From positions 48,231 through 112,230 of the forward strand of contig NZ_BONQ01000015.1 in NCBI RefSeq assembly GCF_016862795.1: a stretch of 64,000 bases of DNA, written 5' to 3'. The notes beneath the pieces are model-generated. The model did no database searches. It was not told the origin of the DNA and saw nothing but the letters and a program-made list of their open reading frames with translations. This document shows positions 60,171 through 64,000 of the stretch, piece by piece (within the stretch, counting starts at the first letter, position 1; each line of letters begins with the position of its first letter). The DNA comes from Dactylosporangium siamense (GTDB lineage: Bacteria; Actinomycetota; Actinomycetes; Mycobacteriales; Micromonosporaceae). The translations under genes were made by a program, and so were the position numbers.

Positions 60171-60664
60171 CGGACGCCCCGGTACGGGGCGGCCTCCCGC
60201 AGCACGCCGTCCCGGTGCATACCGAGGCGGCGTGCGACGGCGCTGCTGGCCGTGTTGTCCGGCCGGCAGCGCCACTCGACGCGGTGGATGCCGCGGGTGT
60301 GCACCGCCCAGTCGATGAGCCGCCGCACCGCCGTGGTGATCAGGCCCTTGCCCTGCCCGGCCGGCTCCAGCCAGCAGCCGATCTCGCAGGTGCCGGCCTC
60401 CGCGTTGAACGCGACGAACATCGTGCCGCCGACGAGCGTGCCGTCGAGCCAGATGCCGAACAGGCGGCCGGCGTCGCGGGCGGCGAGGTCCGCGTATCGC
60501 TGCAGGGTCGCCGTGGCGGTCTCGAGGTCGGTGCTGACGCCGGCCCACGGGATCCACGGGTCGACGGTCGCCCGCGCCCGGTCCATGTGCTCGAGGAACT
60601 CCGCCGCCTGCCACGGCTCCAGGGGGCGCAGTTCCGCTCCGCTGGCGATGGGAACAGTGAACAT
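60071..60664 (-). CDS. GNAT-family N-acetyltransferase (RimJ/RimL-like)
   Basis: 197 residues. Acetyl-CoA loop EPAGQGKGLITTAVRRLIDWA and C-terminal VARRLGMHRDGVLREAAPYRG, as in ribosomal-protein acetyltransferases. Substrate unknown. The ATG at 60664 is placed by a leaderless-type TAGCGT (60672-60677 on the minus strand). The last 25 residues are a Glu/Ser/Ala/Gly repeat encoded by the same DNA as the TerC tail. Confidence 0.87.
   Translation of the reverse strand: MFTVPIASGAELRPLEPWQAAEFLEHMDRARATVDPWIPWAGVSTDLETATATLQRYADLAARDAGRLFGIWLDGTLVGGTMFVAFNAEAGTCEIGCWLEPAGQGKGLITTAVRRLIDWAVHTRGIHRVEWRCRPDNTASSAVARRLGMHRDGVLREAAPYRGVRHDLEIWSLLAGESASESAGESESAGESASAST
60083..60139. repeat. Short tandem repeat read as the tails of both TerC and GNAT
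   Basis: Variants of gctgactcgcct. On + it encodes ADSPADSDSPADSLADSPA, on - it encodes acidic Ser-rich SASESAGESESAGES. Confidence 0.85.
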
Positions 60665-60778
60665 GATCGCCACGCTACAGCCGACCGGTTTTTGTCGGGG
60701 GGTCTGGTTATCGTGACGGCGTCGGGCTCGATTGTTGGTTCTCGGGCGGCGGCGTCGGGCTCATGACGGGGGACTGTG

Positions 60779-63700
60779 GTGGAGGACGTGTTCGAGGTGC
60801 CGGCGGCGTGGTCGCGGCACGTCGTGCCGCGGCGCGGGGTGCCCGGGCCGGCCCTGTCCGTGGCCACGGCCGTCGACGCCGACCTCGCCGAGGATCTCGT
60901 CCGCGCCGCGCGGCGGCTGCCGGCGGTCCTCGGTCACGTCGAGACCCCCGCCGAGATCGCCGCCGCCGGCCGGGCGTTCCTCGCCGCCGCCGACCCTGCG
61001 TTCGTCGCCGCAGACCAGGCGTTCCTCGTCGCCGCCGGCCGGGCGTTCGTCGCCGATCCGGCGGCCGGCGGGGCGGTGCCGGCGCTGGGCGTGGCCGCCG
61101 TCCTGGCCGCGCTGCCCCGGCACGCTGGGCGCACCCCGCAGGCGGCGTATGACTCCCTCGTCGACGGGTGGGTGACCGGCGCCGGCGTGCGGCACGCGGC
61201 CCGGATCGTCGCCGAGGTCGCCGGGGTGTATGCCGGGGCCGACCGCACCGGCGCGACCGCGTTCGTCACCTGGAGCGATCCGGACCGTCCCCGGCAGGCG
61301 TTCCTGCGCGACATCTGGACCCGGCTCGTCCCGCGGCTGCGGGCGCACCTGGCGGCCGCCGGCGACGACGAGCACCGCGCGGTCGTGGACGACCTGGCCG
61401 CCCTGCGGGCGGACCCGCGCCCGCTGCGGCGGATCACGGCGTCGCTGCTCGCCCCGACCGTGACCGCCTGGGTCGACGAGGACTGCGCGGCGTTCGCCGA
61501 CGCCGGCGACGAGACCTTCTGCCGGCTGCTGCTGCCCGCGGCGGGCACCCGCGACCAGCTCGAGGTCCTCCTGCGGGCGATGGATCCACACTGGTTGTTC
61601 TGGGACGAGCCGACGATCCTCACCCTGGCCGCGACCGTCGGTCCGGACCTCGAGCCGGTCCTGGTGCAGGTGCTGCGCACGGCCGCGCCGACCGCCGACG
61701 CGGTCACATGGATGGCGGGGATCCTGGCCGCGTTCCCGACCGACGCCGCGTTCGACGCGCTGACCGCACGCTCCGGCTGGCGGCAGGTGCAGCCGGCCCT
61801 CGCCGCGGCGATCCGCCGATTCCCGCGGCGGGCGCTGCGCCGCCTCGCCGAAGGCCCCCCACACCAGACGGTCGACGTGCTCCTCGCCGCGCACGTCCGC
61901 ACCGACCCGGCCAGAGCCGAGGAGCTCCTGCCGGAGCTCGGCGAGCCGGCGGCGGCCCGGGTCCGGGCGCTCCTGCACGCCGACACCGGCCCCGTCGCGG
62001 CGCCCGGGGCGGTCCCGGCGGTCCTCGCGACCCCGCCGTGGACGGTCCGCCGGCCCGCCGCCCCCGTCGTCGAGGGTCTGGTGTGCGCCGATCCGCCTGC
62101 CCGCCCCGGCGGGGGCGATGGCCCGATCGTCGCGGGCCTGGTGCGCGCCGATCCGCCTGCCCGCGCCGGCCGGGGTGACGGCCCGTGGGCGGCGGCGAGT
62201 GCCGACGCCCTCCTCGACCAGGTCGGTCCCGACGTGGCCGGCTGGATAGCCGGCTGGCTCGCCCGCTCCGAGCAGGCGCGGCCGGTCGCCCAGGAATGGC
62301 TTCGGCGGCACCCGGGCCCCGCCGCCCGCGCCCTCATCCCGGCGGCGCTGGCCCGTCCCGCCGCGGCCCGCCGCGACGCCGAGCGGGCCCTGCGCTTCAT
62401 CGTCCGATGTGGACACGCCGATGTCGTCCTCGCCACCGCGGAGCGCTACGGCGCGGCCGCCCTCGACGGCGTCCGGGCCCTGCTCGACACCGACCCGCTG
62501 CACCTCCTGCCGGCCCGGATCCCGGCCGTGCCCGGCTGGGCCGACGCCGCCCTGCTGCCGCGCGTCCGCCTCCGCGACGGTGCCGCGCTGCCCGTCGCCG
62601 CCGCCGGGCATCTCGTCACGATCCTGGCCATGTCGACGCTCGACGAGCCCTACGCCGGCGTCACCGCCGTCCGGGCGGCGTGCGACCCGGCGAGCCTCGC
62701 CGAGTTCGGCTGGGCGCTCCACCAGAGCTGGCAGGCGGCGGGCCGGCCCACCGCGCAACGCTGGGCGTTCACCGCGCTCGGCCTCCTCGGCGACGACACG
62801 ACCGCGGCGCGGCTCGCCCCGCTCGTGCGCGACTGGCCGGCCCCCGCCGAGGCCCGCCTGGCCGTCGACGTCCTCGCCGCGATCGGCTCACCCGCCGCGC
62901 TGCGCCACCTGCAGCGCGTCGCCGTCCAGTCCCGCGGCAAGCTGAAGGAGCACGCGGTGCGCCGCGCCGCCGAGGCCGCGGCCGCCGCCGGGCTCAGCGC
63001 CGACGAGCACGCCGACCACCTCGTGCCCGACCTCGGCCTCACCGCCGACGGCACCCTCACCCTGGACTACGGCACCCGCCGGTTCACCGCCGGGTTCGAC
63101 GAGCACCTGCGCCCCTATGTCCTCGACGCCACCGGCCGCCGCCTCCGCGACCTGCCGAAACCCGGCGCCTCCGACGACCAGGCGGCGTTCGCCCGCTTCG
63201 CCGCCCTGCGCAAGGAGGTGCGCACGATCGCCGCCGAGCAGTCCCGCCGGTTCGAGACCGCGATGGTGGATCAGCGCCGCTGGTCCGGCGCCGCGTTCCG
63301 CCGTGGCGTCGTCGGGCATCCGCTGCTGTGGCAGCTGGCGCGCCGGCTCGTATGGGCGACGTTCGACGGCCCCGGCCCCGGCGCGGCGGTCGTCGCCGGG
63401 TTCCGCGTCGCCGAGGACCGCACCCTCGCCGGCGCCGCCGACGAGCCGCTGACCCTCACCGACGACGCCGTGGTCGGGGTCGCGCACCCGGTCCAGCTGG
63501 GCGCCGCGCTGCCGGTGTGGGTCCGCCTGTTCGCCGACTACGAGATCCTGCAACCGTTCCCGCAGCTCGCCCGCGACATCCACGTCCCGGTCCACGCCCA
63601 AGCCCCGCACGCCCAAGCCCCGCACGCCCAAGCCCCGCACGCCCAAGCCCCGCACGCCGATGCCCCGCACCGCGGTGCCGTGCCTGAACTCGGCGCCGTG

Positions 63701-64000
63701 CCCGAACTCGGCGGCGGGGTGATCGGGCGGACGACCGACGGCCGGCGGCTGTTCCTGCTGGACCGGCGCGGCTGGATGCGTGCCGCCGCGGGCGACGGCG
63801 GCCGGATCCGGGAGTTCGTCAGGCCACTGCCGGGCGGCGGTCGGATCGTGCTCGAACTGGACCCCGGGGTGATGGCCGGTTGGCCCGACGGCAGCGGCAC
63901 GCAGACCGTGACCGCCGTCCGCGTCGAGCCGGAGACCACTGGCTCGTCCGCGGTGCCTGGCTCGTCCGCGGTGCCTGGCTCGTCCGCGGTGCCTGGCTCG
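60779..64000 (+). CDS. DUF4132 (MolR/WGR-associated) large protein, 3' end beyond window
   Basis: Open from GTG 60779 (GTG 60776 also possible) to the window edge: 1074 codons. Mostly alpha-helical repeat text, then the DUF4132 C-terminal signature (FARFAALRKEVRTIAAEQSRRFETAMVDQRRW, then GHPLLWQLARRLVWATFDG). Family role is unknown; some members were linked to molybdate regulation in Escherichia coli. Two short-unit repeat arrays lie in frame near the end. The family runs to about 1100-1300 residues, so only a small part is missing. Confidence 0.85.
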   Translation, partial: MEDVFEVPAAWSRHVVPRRGVPGPALSVATAVDADLAEDLVRAARRLPAVLGHVETPAEIAAAGRAFLAAADPAFVAADQAFLVAAGRAFVADPAAGGAVPALGVAAVLAALPRHAGRTPQAAYDSLVDGWVTGAGVRHAARIVAEVAGVYAGADRTGATAFVTWSDPDRPRQAFLRDIWTRLVPRLRAHLAAAGDDEHRAVVDDLAALRADPRPLRRITASLLAPTVTAWVDEDCAAFADAGDETFCRLLLPAAGTRDQLEVLLRAMDPHWLFWDEPTILTLAATVGPDLEPVLVQVLRTAAPTADAVTWMAGILAAFPTDAAFDALTARSGWRQVQPALAAAIRRFPRRALRRLAEGPPHQTVDVLLAAHVRTDPARAEELLPELGEPAAARVRALLHADTGPVAAPGAVPAVLATPPWTVRRPAAPVVEGLVCADPPARPGGGDGPIVAGLVRADPPARAGRGDGPWAAASADALLDQVGPDVAGWIAGWLARSEQARPVAQEWLRRHPGPAARALIPAALARPAAARRDAERALRFIVRCGHADVVLATAERYGAAALDGVRALLDTDPLHLLPARIPAVPGWADAALLPRVRLRDGAALPVAAAGHLVTILAMSTLDEPYAGVTAVRAACDPASLAEFGWALHQSWQAAGRPTAQRWAFTALGLLGDDTTAARLAPLVRDWPAPAEARLAVDVLAAIGSPAALRHLQRVAVQSRGKLKEHAVRRAAEAAAAAGLSADEHADHLVPDLGLTADGTLTLDYGTRRFTAGFDEHLRPYVLDATGRRLRDLPKPGASDDQAAFARFAALRKEVRTIAAEQSRRFETAMVDQRRWSGAAFRRGVVGHPLLWQLARRLVWATFDGPGPGAAVVAGFRVAEDRTLAGAADEPLTLTDDAVVGVAHPVQLGAALPVWVRLFADYEILQPFPQLARDIHVPVHAQAPHAQAPHAQAPHAQAPHADAPHRGAVPELGAVPELGGGVIGRTTDGRRLFLLDRRGWMRAAAGDGGRIREFVRPLPGGGRIVLELDPGVMAGWPDGSGTQTVTAVRVEPETTGSSAVPGSSAVPGSSAVPGS
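63593..63667 (+). repeat. Five 15-bp tandem repeats in the DUF4132 gene
   Basis: Units of cacgcccaagccccg from 63593, the fifth slightly diverged, encoding HAQAP five times. In frame. Confidence 0.92.
63941..64000 (+). repeat. 18-bp tandem repeats at the window end
   Basis: Three exact units of ggctcgtccgcggtgcct (63941-63994) and the start of a fourth, encoding GSSAVP. The array continues beyond the window. Confidence 0.92.

Noticed and set aside
60761..62758. Long minus-strand reading frame opposite the DUF4132 gene
   Set aside because: Its translation is Arg/Gly/Ala-rich low complexity typical of the antisense of high-GC coding DNA, while the + frame shows a recognisable family signature and no stop.

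Overview
The window is very GC-rich, with strong G/C third-position bias, many GTG and TTG starts and several leaderless-type promoters (TANNNT six to seven bases before the start codon). This points to a filamentous actinomycete. CATRA, VMAP and Fxs loci beside antibiotic-type and mannan genes would suit Micromonosporaceae or a relative, but that placement is inference. I saw no tRNA, rRNA, CRISPR array, prophage or insertion sequence.

Layout: 1-7.6 kb, a Gfo/Idh/MocA oxidoreductase (cut by the window edge) diverging from a peptide-type ABC importer operon that carries an NtaA-type flavin monooxygenase. 7.6-10.5 kb, a kinase remnant and a two-gene CATRA conflict system whose large protein appears to join CATRA-N, a class III nucleotide-cyclase-like domain and a TIR-like domain. 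10.8-26.4 kb, a specialised-metabolite cluster with two aromatic amine pathways side by side: a GriI/GriH-type pair for 3-amino-4-hydroxybenzoate, and PhzE/PhzD/SDR for 3-hydroxyanthranilate. A PaaK-type ligase and an amidohydrolase of the sort used for benzoxazole closure lie with them, plus two flavin hydroxylases and several regulators. 26.6-39.1 kb, a secreted protein followed by a beta-mannan utilisation locus (GH26 mannanase, two LacI repressors, sugar ABC importer, GH2 beta-mannosidase, ROK kinase) with shared operator-like sequences. 39.3-50.2 kb, a conflict/RiPP super-locus: trypsin-co-occurring protein, trypsin-VMAP protein, MoxR ATPase and a vWA-NB-ARC-TPR fusion on +, facing a fxsA/fxsB/HExxH peptide-modification operon on - across one shared terminator. 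50.5-64 kb, mostly housekeeping and secreted proteins: M1 peptidase, PstS-like protein, PASTA protein, YcxB-like protein, a second GH26-type protein, a conserved orphan, a PucR-type regulator, TerC, a GNAT acetyltransferase and a DUF4132 protein that runs off the end.

Most operons are translationally coupled through 1-13 base overlaps, and long G/C hairpins close most convergent gene pairs. Short tandem repeats with periods of 12-33 bp recur, often lying in frame in coding tails. The most unusual elements are the dual-aminophenol cluster, the CATRA-cyclase-TIR-like fusion and the VMAP/FxsT fusion facing the fxs RiPP operon.
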